64,000 nt of DNA from a bacterium (lineage in GTDB: Bacteria; Actinomycetota; Acidimicrobiia; Acidimicrobiales; CATQHL01): NCBI GenBank assembly GCA_028824415.1, contig JAPPDX010000048.1, forward strand, positions 24,395-88,394, in the 5' to 3' direction. Each line of letters begins with the position of its first letter. Positions within the stretch are counted from its first letter, which is position 1. Positions 39,108 through 48,602 of this stretch are shown here, in pieces. Position numbers and translations under genes: made by a program. The notes under the pieces were generated by a model. It was given only the letters and a program-made list of their open reading frames with translations. It searched no databases and was not told the origin of the DNA.

Positions 39108-39290
39108 TAGTCAGGGCGGGTTGCCTGCCCGGTGAGCGGCGGCCGCCGGCGGGCGATGCGACCCTCGTCACATCCGCGGGGCGATCCGTCTCGCGCCGCC
39201 GCGCTGGCGACTACCCTGCGGGCACGCTCGGCGGGAACCTCGCCGGGCGCTGTCACATACAGGGGCGACCGGCCCCGGGGAGACCGACAC

Positions 39291-39518
39291 ATGCAGGGCG
39301 TCATCAAGTCCTACGACCCCGTCACCGGTGACGGGGTCGTCGTGCGCGACACCGACTTCATCGAGTGCGACCTCGCCGAGGGCGCTCTGGAGGGATCCGT
39401 GTTCCGCTTCCTCCGCCAGGGCCAGAGGGTGATCTTCGACCTCGACGACGACGGCCGGGCCACCGCCCTGCGCATCGGCAGCGAGGTGGACATGGGCACC
39501 CCGACGCACCTCTACTGA
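39291..39518 (+). CDS. Small cold-shock-domain-like protein
   Basis: MQGVIKSYDPVTGDGVVVRDTDFIECDLAEGALEGSVFRFLRQGQRVIFDLDDDGRATALRI. Confidence 0.75.
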   Translation: MQGVIKSYDPVTGDGVVVRDTDFIECDLAEGALEGSVFRFLRQGQRVIFDLDDDGRATALRIGSEVDMGTPTHLY

Positions 39519-39548
39519 GACCGCCGGCGCCCCGTTTCGAGCAACCCC

Positions 39549-41360
39549 ATGACCACGACCGACGTCAGAACCACCACGACCCACCAGCGCCTCTTGGACT
39601 GGGTCGAGGAATGCCGGCAGGTCCTCCAGCCCGACGACGTGTACTGGTGCGACGGCAGCGAGGCCGAGGCGGAGCGGCTCTGCGCCTCCCTGGAGGCCTC
39701 GGGCACGTTCCAGCGACTCAACCCCGACGTGCGCCCCAACAGCTTCCTGGCGCGTTCGGATCCGGCGGACGTCGCCCGGGTGGAGGATCGCACATTCATC
39801 GCCTCCGTCGACCCCGAAGACGCCGGGCCGACCAACAACTGGCGCGCCCCCACGGAACTGAAGGCCGAGCTTCTCGAGCACTTCCGGGGCTCCATGGCGG
39901 GCCGGACGATGTACGTGATCCCGTTCAGCATGGGGCCGCTGCGGTCGCACATCTCCCAGATCGGCGTGCAGCTCACCGACTCGGCCTACGTGGTGGTGAA
40001 CATGCGGATCATGGCGCGCGTCGGCGACGAGGTGCTCGCCCAACTCGGCGACGACGGCAACTTCGTGCCCTGCCTGCACTCGGTCGGAAACCCGCTGGGT
40101 GACGGGCGCCCCGACGTTCCGTGGCCCTGCGACGCCGACAACAAGTACATCGCCCACTTCCCCGAGACCCGGGAGATCTGGTCCTACGGGTCGGGCTACG
40201 GCGGCAACGCGCTACTGGGCAAGAAGTGCTTCGCCCTGCGCATCGCCTCGGTCATGGCCCGCGACGAGGGCTGGCTGGCCGAGCACATGCTGATCATGAG
40301 CGTCACCTCGCCGGAGGGGCACAAGCACTACGTGGCCGGGGCCTTCCCGTCGGCCTGCGGCAAGACCAACATGGCCATGATGGTGCCGACGCTGCCGGGC
40401 TGGAAGGTCGAGACGCTGGGCGACGACATCGCCTGGATGCGCTTCGGCGACGACGGTCGCCTGTACGCCATCAACCCCGAGCACGGCTTCTTCGGCGTGG
40501 CCCCCAATACGTCGTACCGCACCAACCCCAACGGCATCGACACCCTGTGGGGCAACTGCATCTTCACCAACGTGGCCGCCACCGCCGACGGCGACGTCTG
40601 GTGGGCCGACCTCACCCCCACCCCGCCGGACGGACTGACCGACTGGCGCGGACGACCCTGGTCGTCGGGAAGTGGCGAACCGGCGGCGCATCCCAACGCC
40701 CGGTTCACGGCTCCCGCCTCCCAATGCCCCTCGATAGCGCCCGAATGGGAGGACCCGGCGGGCGTGCCGATCTCGGCAATCGTCTTCGGCGGTCGCCGGG
40801 CACGCAACGCCCCGCTGGTCACCGCGGCGCGCGACTGGCGCCACGGCGTGTTCCTGGGCTCGATCCTCAGCTCGGAGACCACTGCGGCAGCCGAGGGCGA
40901 GATGGGCAGGGTGCGCTTCGATCCCTTCGCCATGCGGCCCTTCTGCGGCTACAACATGGGCGACTACATGGCCCACTGGCTGGAGGTGGGCGCCGCCGGT
41001 GACCCCTCCCGTCTGCCGCAGATGTTCTGGGTGAACTGGTTCCGGCGCGGCGACGACGGGCGCTTCCTGTGGCCCGGATTCGGCGAGAACTGCCGCGTGC
41101 TGCGCTGGATCGTCGAGCGGGTGGAGGGACGCGGGGAGGCCGTGGAGACCCCGTTGGGGCTGGTCCCGCAGCCCGGCGCCCTGGACCTGTCGGGTCTCCG
41201 GATCCCCCCCGAGCAGATGGACGAGCTGCTCGCCGTGGACCGGGACGCCTGGCGAGGCGAGCTGGACCTCATCCGGGGACACTTCGCCGGCTTCGGCAAG
41301 CACCTGCCGGGCGAACTCTGGGACGAACTGGCGGCGCTGGAGCGCCGGCTGGAGGCCTGA
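39549..41360 (+). CDS. pckG: Phosphoenolpyruvate carboxykinase (GTP)
   Basis: [68 protein letters not shown]. Confidence 0.98.
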   Translation: MTTTDVRTTTTHQRLLDWVEECRQVLQPDDVYWCDGSEAEAERLCASLEASGTFQRLNPDVRPNSFLARSDPADVARVEDRTFIASVDPEDAGPTNNWRAPTELKAELLEHFRGSMAGRTMYVIPFSMGPLRSHISQIGVQLTDSAYVVVNMRIMARVGDEVLAQLGDDGNFVPCLHSVGNPLGDGRPDVPWPCDADNKYIAHFPETREIWSYGSGYGGNALLGKKCFALRIASVMARDEGWLAEHMLIMSVTSPEGHKHYVAGAFPSACGKTNMAMMVPTLPGWKVETLGDDIAWMRFGDDGRLYAINPEHGFFGVAPNTSYRTNPNGIDTLWGNCIFTNVAATADGDVWWADLTPTPPDGLTDWRGRPWSSGSGEPAAHPNARFTAPASQCPSIAPEWEDPAGVPISAIVFGGRRARNAPLVTAARDWRHGVFLGSILSSETTAAAEGEMGRVRFDPFAMRPFCGYNMGDYMAHWLEVGAAGDPSRLPQMFWVNWFRRGDDGRFLWPGFGENCRVLRWIVERVEGRGEAVETPLGLVPQPGALDLSGLRIPPEQMDELLAVDRDAWRGELDLIRGHFAGFGKHLPGELWDELAALERRLEA

Positions 41361-41366
41361 GCCCCC

Positions 41367-41603
41367 TCAGATCTCGACCACGGGGCAGGTCAACGTGCGC
41401 GTGATGCCCCCCACCGCCTGGATCCGGCTGATCACCATGCGCCCGAGGCTGTTCATGTCAGGGGCGGTGGCCTTCACGATCACGTCATAGGGGCCCGTCA
41501 TCACCTCGGTGGCCTCCACACCGTCCATGTCCCGGATGCTGCGCGCCACCTCGGCCGCCTGGTCCATTTCGGTCTGTATGAGGATGTAGGCGCTCACCGC
41601 CAT
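41367..41603 (-). CDS. Stand-alone Lrp/AsnC ligand-binding (RAM) domain protein
   Basis: AYILIQTEMDQAAEVARSIRDMDGVEATEVMTGPYDVIVKATAPDMNSLGRMVISRIQAVGGI. Confidence 0.9.
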   Translation of the reverse strand: MAVSAYILIQTEMDQAAEVARSIRDMDGVEATEVMTGPYDVIVKATAPDMNSLGRMVISRIQAVGGITRTLTCPVVEI

Positions 41604-41654
41604 GGTGACCTCCTTCGGGCCGGCGTCGGCAGGATCATCGTAGGTGGCCGGACG

Positions 41655-41688
41655 CGTTCGTGGCCCGGCGCCGGCCGGGCCACGAACG
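41655..41688. terminator. Strong 15-bp perfect hairpin downstream of hsp20
   Basis: CGTTCGTGGCCCGGC-GCCG-GCCGGGCCACGAACG; no clear U tract, so terminator role is inferred. Confidence 0.6.
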
Positions 41689-41709
41689 GGGGGGAGGGAA
41701 GGGAGAGAC

Positions 41710-42135
41710 TCAGGCGGCGGTCGCCTCGAGGGTGCCGGTCGAGCCGGTGCCCACCGGCACCTTGCGGGGCTTGGCCTGCTCGGCGAGTGGCACGATCAGC
41801 TTCAGCACGCCGTTGACGTAGTCGGCCTGAACGGCGTCGTGGCCGAGTTCGGGCCCCAGGTGCAGCCGGCGACCGAAGGTGCCGTGCCGGCGGCCGGCGC
41901 TCACGACCGTGGCACCCTCGGCGGCGGGGGCCTCGCGCCGCCCGGTGATGCTGATCTCCCGGCCTTCGACGGTGATCTCGATGTCGTCGGGGTCGGTGCC
42001 CGGCAGGTCCATCCACACCTCGACGCGGTCGTCGAAGCGGTACACGTCGTAGGGGGCGGCGAAGGTCTCGGTCGTGGGGAAGGCCAGAGGAGCGAGACGC
42101 TCGAACAGGCCAGGGGTGATCGTTCTCGGGAACAT
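41710..42135 (-). CDS. Hsp20/alpha-crystallin family small heat shock protein
   Basis: DVYRFDDRVEVWMDLPGTDPDDIEITVEGREISITGRRE...DYVNGVLKLIVPLAEQAKPRKV. Confidence 0.95.
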   Translation of the reverse strand: MFPRTITPGLFERLAPLAFPTTETFAAPYDVYRFDDRVEVWMDLPGTDPDDIEITVEGREISITGRREAPAAEGATVVSAGRRHGTFGRRLHLGPELGHDAVQADYVNGVLKLIVPLAEQAKPRKVPVGTGSTGTLEATAA

Positions 42136-42396
42136 TCTTGGGCTCTTCCTTTCGGTTCCTCTGCGGCTGTTCCCGCACCGGCGGGCGGGACTCGACATGT
42201 ACAACACCCCTCGGCCAGGTTTATTCCCGAAGCTGCTGGAATCCGTTCGACGGTCGGCGCTTGACCGGTCGGGGGCGGCGGTGGCCGTTCGCTCCTTCGC
42301 GCGGGCGCAAGGCGTCGCGAATCGGCCCCCGGCGCCCCCTCCCTCCCGTGTCCGCCGCGGTCCGGGCGGCGGGGAATATTCCTGCCGGCCCCCGGC

Positions 42397-42768
42397 TCAG
42401 CCGATGATCATGGTCCTGATCACGAGTCCGGTGATGAACAGCCCGCCCCAGCCGTAGAGCAGGTGGCGCCGCGTCTGGCTGAGGTGGCCGCGGTAGCTGA
42501 ACAGGATGCCGAGAGCGGCGAGAGTCACGAAGCCGTAGAAGGTGTGGACGCCCGACACCGTCCGCCCCTGACCCGCCTGGAGCCCCACGCCGAGCGCCAC
42601 CTCGACGACCAGCAGCACCTGCACGAGCGCCACGAACCACCACATGGCACGCACCCGCAGGCGCGCCAGGCGGTGCGCGGCGAGAGCCCAGGCGGCCGCC
42701 GCCCCGTTGCCGATCAGCGCCACCCAGGCGAGCGTGGTGTGCGCCGCGGCCAGCGAGCCGAACCCCAC
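42397..42768 (-). CDS. Small integral membrane protein
   Basis: 123 aa with about four hydrophobic segments; function not identifiable. Confidence 0.7.
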   Translation of the reverse strand: MGFGSLAAAHTTLAWVALIGNGAAAAWALAAHRLARLRVRAMWWFVALVQVLLVVEVALGVGLQAGQGRTVSGVHTFYGFVTLAALGILFSYRGHLSQTRRHLLYGWGGLFITGLVIRTMIIG

Positions 42769-42807
42769 CGTCGCCTCAGCGGTCCCGGCCGGCGGCGGCA
42801 GGCATGC

Positions 42808-43599
42808 TCAGGCGAACAGGTCGGGGGCCTGCGGGCCGTTGCGCGGGTGGCCGGGTCGCACGAACCATTCGGTGCCGAAGCCGGCCGCGAACTCCTCGTC
42901 CCCCAGCGCCAGGAAGAACGAGTCCGGGGGGATCTGGCTGGCGTGGGCGGCCATGGCCGCCCGTTTCCGTTCGAGGACGTCGTGCACGTCGATGGCGTGG
43001 GTGATCTCGGCGTCGGGCAGGCCGAACTCCTCCGCGTCGACACGCTCGGTGCGATCGGCGTCGATGGGCGTGCCGGCGCGTTCGGCCGCCGCGACCATCT
43101 CCCGGACCTGGTCCCGGTTCATCGTCGCCCAGAAGACCCGCGGGGTGCCGGCGAGCTCGGCGGCGCGCATACCCACCCGGTGCACGGCCACGTGGTCGGG
43201 GTGGCCGTACACGCCGTGGCTGTCGTAGACGGTGAGCACGTCGGCGCCCTCGGTGGCCAGGATCCCCGCCAGACGCCGGGCCGCCTCGAACTCGTCGGCC
43301 TGCCAGAACGACTCGGGGTCGTCGTTGGTGGGCGCGCCGGCCATGCCGGAATCGCGGTAGCCCAGGAAGATCACCCGGTGACACCCCAGCAGCGCCGCGG
43401 AGTCCCGTGTCTCGCGCTCGCGCCAGGCGCCGAGCTCCTCTCCGTCGGGCACGACGCCGGGCACCTGCTCACCCTCCTCGCCGCGGGTCGCCACGACGAG
43501 CACCACCCGGTGGCCGGCCGCGGCCGCCTTGGCCATGGTGCCCCCGGTGGCGATCGCCTCGTCGTCGGGGTGGGCGTGGAAGCAGACCAGGGTTGCCAC
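42808..43599 (-). CDS. PIG-L/LmbE family deacetylase (MshB/Mca-like)
   Basis: MATLVCFHAHPDDEAIATGGTMAKAAAAGHRVVLVVATRGEEGE; YDSHGVYGHPDHVAVHRVG. Confidence 0.93.
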   Translation of the reverse strand: MATLVCFHAHPDDEAIATGGTMAKAAAAGHRVVLVVATRGEEGEQVPGVVPDGEELGAWRERETRDSAALLGCHRVIFLGYRDSGMAGAPTNDDPESFWQADEFEAARRLAGILATEGADVLTVYDSHGVYGHPDHVAVHRVGMRAAELAGTPRVFWATMNRDQVREMVAAAERAGTPIDADRTERVDAEEFGLPDAEITHAIDVHDVLERKRAAMAAHASQIPPDSFFLALGDEEFAAGFGTEWFVRPGHPRNGPQAPDLFA

Positions 43600-43674
43600 G
43601 GCGCTCAGGCTACGGATCGGCCGGCGCGATGGGCCGGCGGCGCTACCCGGGGTGGGGTCGGAGGACGCGGCGGC

Positions 43675-44814
43675 TCAGGCGATGACGCCGCCGGCGCGCA
43701 GCGCCGCGATCTCGCCCGCACCGAGTCCCAACTCCCCGAGCACCTCGTCGGTGTCCGCTCCGGGCTCCGGCGGCGTCCGGCCCGGCGCCGAGGGCGTGCG
43801 GCTGAACCGCGGCGCCGGCGCCGGCTGCGTCACGCCGTCGAGCTCCATGAAGCTCTGCCGCGCCTCGATGTGCGGGTGACGGGGGGCCTCGGCGAAGTCC
43901 AGGACGGGGGCCACGCAGGCGTCGCTGCCCTCGAAGACGGCACACCACTCGTCACGGGTGCGGGTGGCGAAGATCGCCGCCAACTTCTCACGGGCCTCGG
44001 GCCAGCGGGCCCGGTCGTACTGGTGGGGCAACCCGGCGGGGTCCACTTCGAGCAGCTGCAGCAACTCGGCGTAGAACTGCGGCTCCATGGGTCCGACGCT
44101 CATGTGGCCCCCGCCGGCGCATTCGTAGACGCCGTAGAAGTGGGCGCCGCCGTCGAAGATGTTGGTGCCGCGCTCGCGCCACCAACCGGCGCCGTGCAGC
44201 CCGTAGACGGCCGTCGCCAGCAGCGCGGCGCCCTCGACCATGGCGGCGTCGATGACCTGTCCCTCGCCCGAGCGCTGAGCCTCCAGCATCCCGGCGACCA
44301 TTCCCATCGCCAGCAGCATGCCGCCGCCCCCGAAGTCCCCGATGAGGTTCAGCGGCGGGGTCGGCGGCCCGCCGAAGGTTCCAACCGCCGACAGCACGCC
44401 CGACAGTGCGATGTAGTTGATGTCGTGGCCGGCTGTCGAGGCCAGGGGACCGTCCTGGCCCCAGCCCGTCATTCGCCCGTAGACCAGGCGGGGGTTGCGG
44501 GCCAGGCAGGCGTCGGGGCCAACCCCCAGGCGCTCCGCCACCCCGGGTCGGAAGCCCTCGATGAGACCGTCGGCGCCGGCCACGAGGGCCAGGACCAGCT
44601 CCTGGCCCTCCGGGTCCTTGAGGTCCACGCCGACCGAGCGGCGGCTCCGGCGCAGGATGGACCCCGAGAGCGCCCGATACTCCGGGCTCGCCGCCGGGAC
44701 GGCCCGGTCCACGCAGATCACGTCCGCGCCCATGTCGGCCAGCATCATGGCGGCGAAGGGCCCGGGGCCGATCCCGGCCAGTTCCACGATCCTGACCCCT
44801 TGCAGTGGGCCCAT
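43675..44814 (-). CDS. CaiB/BaiF family CoA-transferase (alpha-methylacyl-CoA racemase-like)
   Basis: GPLQGVRIVELAGIGPGPFAAMMLADMGADVICVDR; SVGVDLKDPEGQELVLALVAGADGLIEGFRPG; GHDINYIALSGVL. Confidence 0.94.
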   Translation of the reverse strand: MGPLQGVRIVELAGIGPGPFAAMMLADMGADVICVDRAVPAASPEYRALSGSILRRSRRSVGVDLKDPEGQELVLALVAGADGLIEGFRPGVAERLGVGPDACLARNPRLVYGRMTGWGQDGPLASTAGHDINYIALSGVLSAVGTFGGPPTPPLNLIGDFGGGGMLLAMGMVAGMLEAQRSGEGQVIDAAMVEGAALLATAVYGLHGAGWWRERGTNIFDGGAHFYGVYECAGGGHMSVGPMEPQFYAELLQLLEVDPAGLPHQYDRARWPEAREKLAAIFATRTRDEWCAVFEGSDACVAPVLDFAEAPRHPHIEARQSFMELDGVTQPAPAPRFSRTPSAPGRTPPEPGADTDEVLGELGLGAGEIAALRAGGVIA

Positions 44815-44860
44815 CGGGGCCTCCTCTCGGTCGGTTGCGCTGCAGGGAGGTCGGCGGCCT

Positions 44861-45517
44861 TCAGAGCCGCCGCAGCAGGTCCTGCTTCTTCTCCTCGAAC
44901 TCGGCCTCTGACAGGATCCCCAACTCCACAAGCTCCCACAGCTTGCGGATCTGGTCGGGGATGTCGAGCGAGGCCCCGTAGGGGTCATCGCCGGTCAGCG
45001 CTTCGGGCTCATGCGGCTCGGAGTCCGCGATGGCCTGCTGCTCGGCTTCGCGCTGCAGCCGGTACACCTCGCGGCACACCTCGGCGGGGCGCGGGACGAA
45101 CGAGAGCCTGCGCACGTGTCCCTCCACCACCGAACGCACCCGCAGCGTTCCCACGCCCAGCAGCCGTTCCCACATCGTCTGGCTGGCGTTCATCTCGTCC
45201 ACGAGGTCGAGGCTCAACTCGATGCCGCGCCAGCGCGGCACGCCCTTCCAGTAGACGATCCGGCGATCGGTCACCAGGTAGTAGGTGTTGGCCCAGCGGA
45301 TGAGCCGGACGCCTGTGGCCACGGTCGACACGCCGGCCATGGCCCCGATCACGGCGATCGCCGGAAGGGGGAAGTCGTCCACCACGACGGTGACGCAGAG
45401 GACCGCCACGATCAGCACGACGAGGGCGCCGGCCTGCGCCGCCAGGTAGGTCCAGTGGGGCCGGGTCTCGACCGCGACCTCCTCGTCAACCGAGAGCAGC
45501 CGGGTGGGAAACGGCAC
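44861..45517 (-). CDS. PH-like domain membrane protein with C-terminal SHOCT-like motif
   Basis: Two TM segments, YYLVTDRRIVYWKGV, C-terminal LWELVELGILSEAEFEEKKQDLL. Confidence 0.82.
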   Translation of the reverse strand: MPFPTRLLSVDEEVAVETRPHWTYLAAQAGALVVLIVAVLCVTVVVDDFPLPAIAVIGAMAGVSTVATGVRLIRWANTYYLVTDRRIVYWKGVPRWRGIELSLDLVDEMNASQTMWERLLGVGTLRVRSVVEGHVRRLSFVPRPAEVCREVYRLQREAEQQAIADSEPHEPEALTGDDPYGASLDIPDQIRKLWELVELGILSEAEFEEKKQDLLRRL

Positions 45518-45574
45518 ACCGCAATCGTACCGAGCCCGCCGGTCGGCACCGGGTGCCTCCGGGTGGCCGGTCGG

Positions 45575-45919
45575 TCAATCCCAGCCGAGTTCCTCGAGAC
45601 GCTCGTCGTCTATGCCGAAGTGGTGGGCCACCTCGTGGATGACCGTGATCCGCACCTGCTCCACGATCTCGTCCTCGTCGTCGGAGAGGGCACAGATCGG
45701 CAGGCGGTAGATGAAGATGCGGTCGGGCATGATCATCCCGCCGTAGTGCTCGCGGTCGGTGAGCGGGATGCCGTCGTAGAGGCCCAGCAGTTCGGGATCC
45801 TCCGGCGACTGGTCCACGACGAACACCGCCAGGTTGTCGATGGCCTCGGCGAGCTCGTCGGGGATCAGGTCCAGCGCCTCGGCCACGAGGGCCTCGAAGC
45901 GCTCGTGCGACACCTCCAC
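45575..45919 (-). CDS. Metallopeptidase family protein (zincin-like)
   Basis: 114 aa; VIHEVAHHFGIDDERLEELGW. Confidence 0.9.
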   Translation of the reverse strand: MEVSHERFEALVAEALDLIPDELAEAIDNLAVFVVDQSPEDPELLGLYDGIPLTDREHYGGMIMPDRIFIYRLPICALSDDEDEIVEQVRITVIHEVAHHFGIDDERLEELGWD

Positions 45920-45986
45920 GGCGCCAACCTAACCCCTGCCCGGATCCGCCCCCGTGTCGCCCGCGTGAGCGATGCCACCCTCGGCC

Positions 45987-46014
45987 GTCATTCCGGCGAA
46001 GGCCGGAATCCATC
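45987..46014. repeat. REP-like palindrome, copy 1
   Basis: gtcattccggcgaaggccggaatccatc. Confidence 0.85.
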
Positions 46015-46027
46015 TTGCGGCGGGCGT

Positions 46028-46109
46028 CCGGGCGGGGGCCGCCGGTGACGAGTCCGGCTCTCGCCTGCGTAATCGATCCGGACTTCGCCCCCGGCGTCCC
46101 CCGCCCTCG
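46028..46109 (+). repeat. Dispersed ~82-bp palindromic element, copy C
   Basis: ccgggcgggggccgccggtgacgagtccggctctcgcctgcgtaatcgatccggacttcgcccccggcgtcccccgccctcg. Confidence 0.9.
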
Positions 46110-46206
46110 TGTGGCTGCGGCTTTCCTTGGCGCTGCCGGACGGGTTGGCAGGTGTTGGTTAGCCTCCGGACCCGTAGGTCTCTACCGGCCACGCCAAGGA
46201 GCCTCC

Positions 46207-47460
46207 ATGGACGAGTTCCCGGTCGCCACGAGCCCCGCACCCGGCTTCATGAACGTGGACTGGGAGCAGCGGGTGGACTTCGAGCGGCTGCGCGGCTGGC
46301 GGCTGCAGCGCGTGCGCGAGCAATTGGAGAACTTCGAGCTGGGCGCGTTGCTGCTGTTCGAGACGTCGAACATCCGCTACGCCACCAGCACCCACATCGG
46401 CTACTGGGCCTTCAACAAGGGGGAACGGTACGCGCTGGTGACCCGCCAGGGCGGGCCCTGGATCTGGGATTTCGGCTCGGCGGCCCGGGCGCACCGGCTG
46501 CAGTTGCCCGACCTGTACGACGAGGAGAACTCCCGGGGCGGCAACACGGGCCTGCAGGGGGCCATCGCCCCGAGCGCGGGGCTGCACGCCTCCGCCATGA
46601 GCGAGATCCGCGACGTCCTGGCCGATCAGGGCCTGGCCGGCGCTCCCATCGGGGTGGACATGGCCGAGACCTCGATCTTCCTGGAGTTGATGGCCCAGGG
46701 GTTCGACGTGCGCGACGGCCAGCAGCCGATGATGCTGGCGCGGGAGGTCAAGAGCCCCGACGAGATCATGCTGCTCTCCCAGGCCTGCGCCATGGTCGAC
46801 GGCGTCTACCAGCACATCTTCGAGGCGCTGAAGCCGGGCATCCGCGAGAGCCAGATCGTGGCGCTGGCGACCGCCTACCTGTTCGACGTGGGCGCCGAGA
46901 CCGTGGAGGCCGTCAACTCCATCGCCGGCGAGCGCTGCAGCCCGCACCCGCACGTGTTCTCCGACCGCCTGCTGCGCCCTGGCGATCAGGCCTACTTCGA
47001 CATCATCAACGTGTTCAACGGCTACCGCACCTGCTACTACCGCACCTTCGCCGTGGGCCGGGCCAGCCAGCCCCAGCGCGACGCCTTCAAGCAGGCGCGG
47101 GAGTGGATGGACGCCGCCATCGACCTGGTGCGCCCGGGGACCACCACCGACGAGATCGCCAGGGTCTGGCCCGAGGCGCACGAGTACGGCTTCGAGAACG
47201 AGATGGAGGCCTTCGGGCTGCAGTTCGGCCACGGCGTGGGCGTCGGGCTCCACGAGCGGCCCATCATCAGCCGGCTGAACTCACTCGACGAGCCCATCGA
47301 GATCGTCGAGGGCATGGTCTTCGCCCTCGAGACCTACGCCCCCGCCACCGACGGGCGCTCGGCGGCCCGCATCGAGGAGGAGGTCGTGGTCACCCCCGAC
47401 GGGCCCCAGATCATCACGCTGTTCCCGTGCGAGGAACTGATGGTGGCCAACGCCTACTAG
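46207..47460 (+). CDS. M24 (creatinase/Xaa-Pro) family protein
   Basis: M24 fold: LQFGHGVGVGLHERPIIS, EGMVFALETYAP, ARIEEEVVVT; start ATG 46207. Confidence 0.9.
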   Translation: MDEFPVATSPAPGFMNVDWEQRVDFERLRGWRLQRVREQLENFELGALLLFETSNIRYATSTHIGYWAFNKGERYALVTRQGGPWIWDFGSAARAHRLQLPDLYDEENSRGGNTGLQGAIAPSAGLHASAMSEIRDVLADQGLAGAPIGVDMAETSIFLELMAQGFDVRDGQQPMMLAREVKSPDEIMLLSQACAMVDGVYQHIFEALKPGIRESQIVALATAYLFDVGAETVEAVNSIAGERCSPHPHVFSDRLLRPGDQAYFDIINVFNGYRTCYYRTFAVGRASQPQRDAFKQAREWMDAAIDLVRPGTTTDEIARVWPEAHEYGFENEMEAFGLQFGHGVGVGLHERPIISRLNSLDEPIEIVEGMVFALETYAPATDGRSAARIEEEVVVTPDGPQIITLFPCEELMVANAY

Positions 47461-47473
47461 AGGGGAGCCACGA

Positions 47474-48556
47474 GTGAAGGCAGCCGTCTTCCACGGCCGG
47501 GGCGACATCCGTCTCGAGGACGTGCCGCCACCCGAGCCGGGCGCCGGTGAACTCCTTGTGCGGGTGACCGGCGTGGGCATCTGCGGCACCGACGCCTCGG
47601 AGTACGCCGCCGGTCCGCAGATGTTCCCGATCCACCACGCCGACCCGGTGACGGGCCACAGCGGGCCGATGGTGCCGGGCCACGAGTTCGCCGGGGTCGT
47701 GGCCGGGACCGGGCGGGGCGTCGCGGGGTTCGCCGAGGGCGACCCGGTCGCCTGCGGGGCAGGCGTCTCCTGTGGGACGTGCGGGGCCTGCGCCGCGGGG
47801 CGCAGCAACCTGTGCGAGCGCTACTGGACCGTCGGGCTGCAGCGCGACGGCGCCCTGGCGGAGTTCACCGCCGTACCCGCCGCCGCCTGCGTCAACCTGG
47901 CGGAGCGGGCGCTCGCCTCGGACGTGGCGGCGATGGCGCAGCCGATGTCGATCGCCGTGCATGCCACCGTACGGGGCCGGCTCGGCGCAGGCGAGGAGGC
48001 CGTGGTGGTGGGCACGGGCGGCATCGGCGCCTTCGTGGTGTCGGCGGCGGTGCGGTGCGGCGCGGCGGTGACCGGGGTGGACCGAGACCCCGATCGTCTG
48101 GCGGTTGCGGAGGCCCTGGGTGCGGACGCCACCGTGGCCGCGCAGCCGGACGTCCCGCTGGTGGAACTGCTGGGCGGCTGCTCCCCCACCGTCGTCTTCG
48201 AGTGCACCGGAGTGCCGGCGATGGTGGCCGAGGCCACCGATCTCGTGCGTCCCGGCGGCAGGGTCGTTGTCGTCGGGCTGCAGGAGGCCCCCGTCGCCGT
48301 CGACCTGCGCTCGCTGGCGCTTCGGGAGAAGGAGTTGATCGGCACCCTGGCGCACACCTTCGGCGGCGACTTCGGCATCGCGGTGGAGATGCTGGAGTCC
48401 GGCGGCGACGTGTGGCGGCTCCTGGCGCCGTCGGTGCTCCCGCTCGAAGACCTGGTGACCGGCGGCTTGGAGCCGATGGTCGCCGGCGGTCCGAGGCCCA
48501 TCAAGACACTGTTCGATCCGTGGATCGACGCGCCCCGCCCGACGGTGACGGGCTGA
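47474..48556 (+). CDS. Zinc-binding MDR alcohol/polyol dehydrogenase
   Basis: GVGICGTDASEY, GHEFAGVVAGTG, structural-Zn CGAGVSCGTCGACAAGRSNLC, Rossmann VVVGTGGIGAFVVSAA. Confidence 0.94.
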   Translation: MKAAVFHGRGDIRLEDVPPPEPGAGELLVRVTGVGICGTDASEYAAGPQMFPIHHADPVTGHSGPMVPGHEFAGVVAGTGRGVAGFAEGDPVACGAGVSCGTCGACAAGRSNLCERYWTVGLQRDGALAEFTAVPAAACVNLAERALASDVAAMAQPMSIAVHATVRGRLGAGEEAVVVGTGGIGAFVVSAAVRCGAAVTGVDRDPDRLAVAEALGADATVAAQPDVPLVELLGGCSPTVVFECTGVPAMVAEATDLVRPGGRVVVVGLQEAPVAVDLRSLALREKELIGTLAHTFGGDFGIAVEMLESGGDVWRLLAPSVLPLEDLVTGGLEPMVAGGPRPIKTLFDPWIDAPRPTVTG

Positions 48557-48602
48557 GGGCTCCGATCCGCGCCTACCAGTCACCGAGAGCACGGAGGCTC
48601 CC

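Noticed and set aside
42463-45303. 946-aa plus-strand ORF
   Set aside because: Antisense to the membrane protein, PIG-L, CoA-transferase and PH-like genes; no motif of its own.
46207-47460. Calling the M24 protein a DMSP lyase (DddP)
   Set aside because: Family-level resemblance only; the metal-ligand pattern read here does not clearly match and no alignment could be run.
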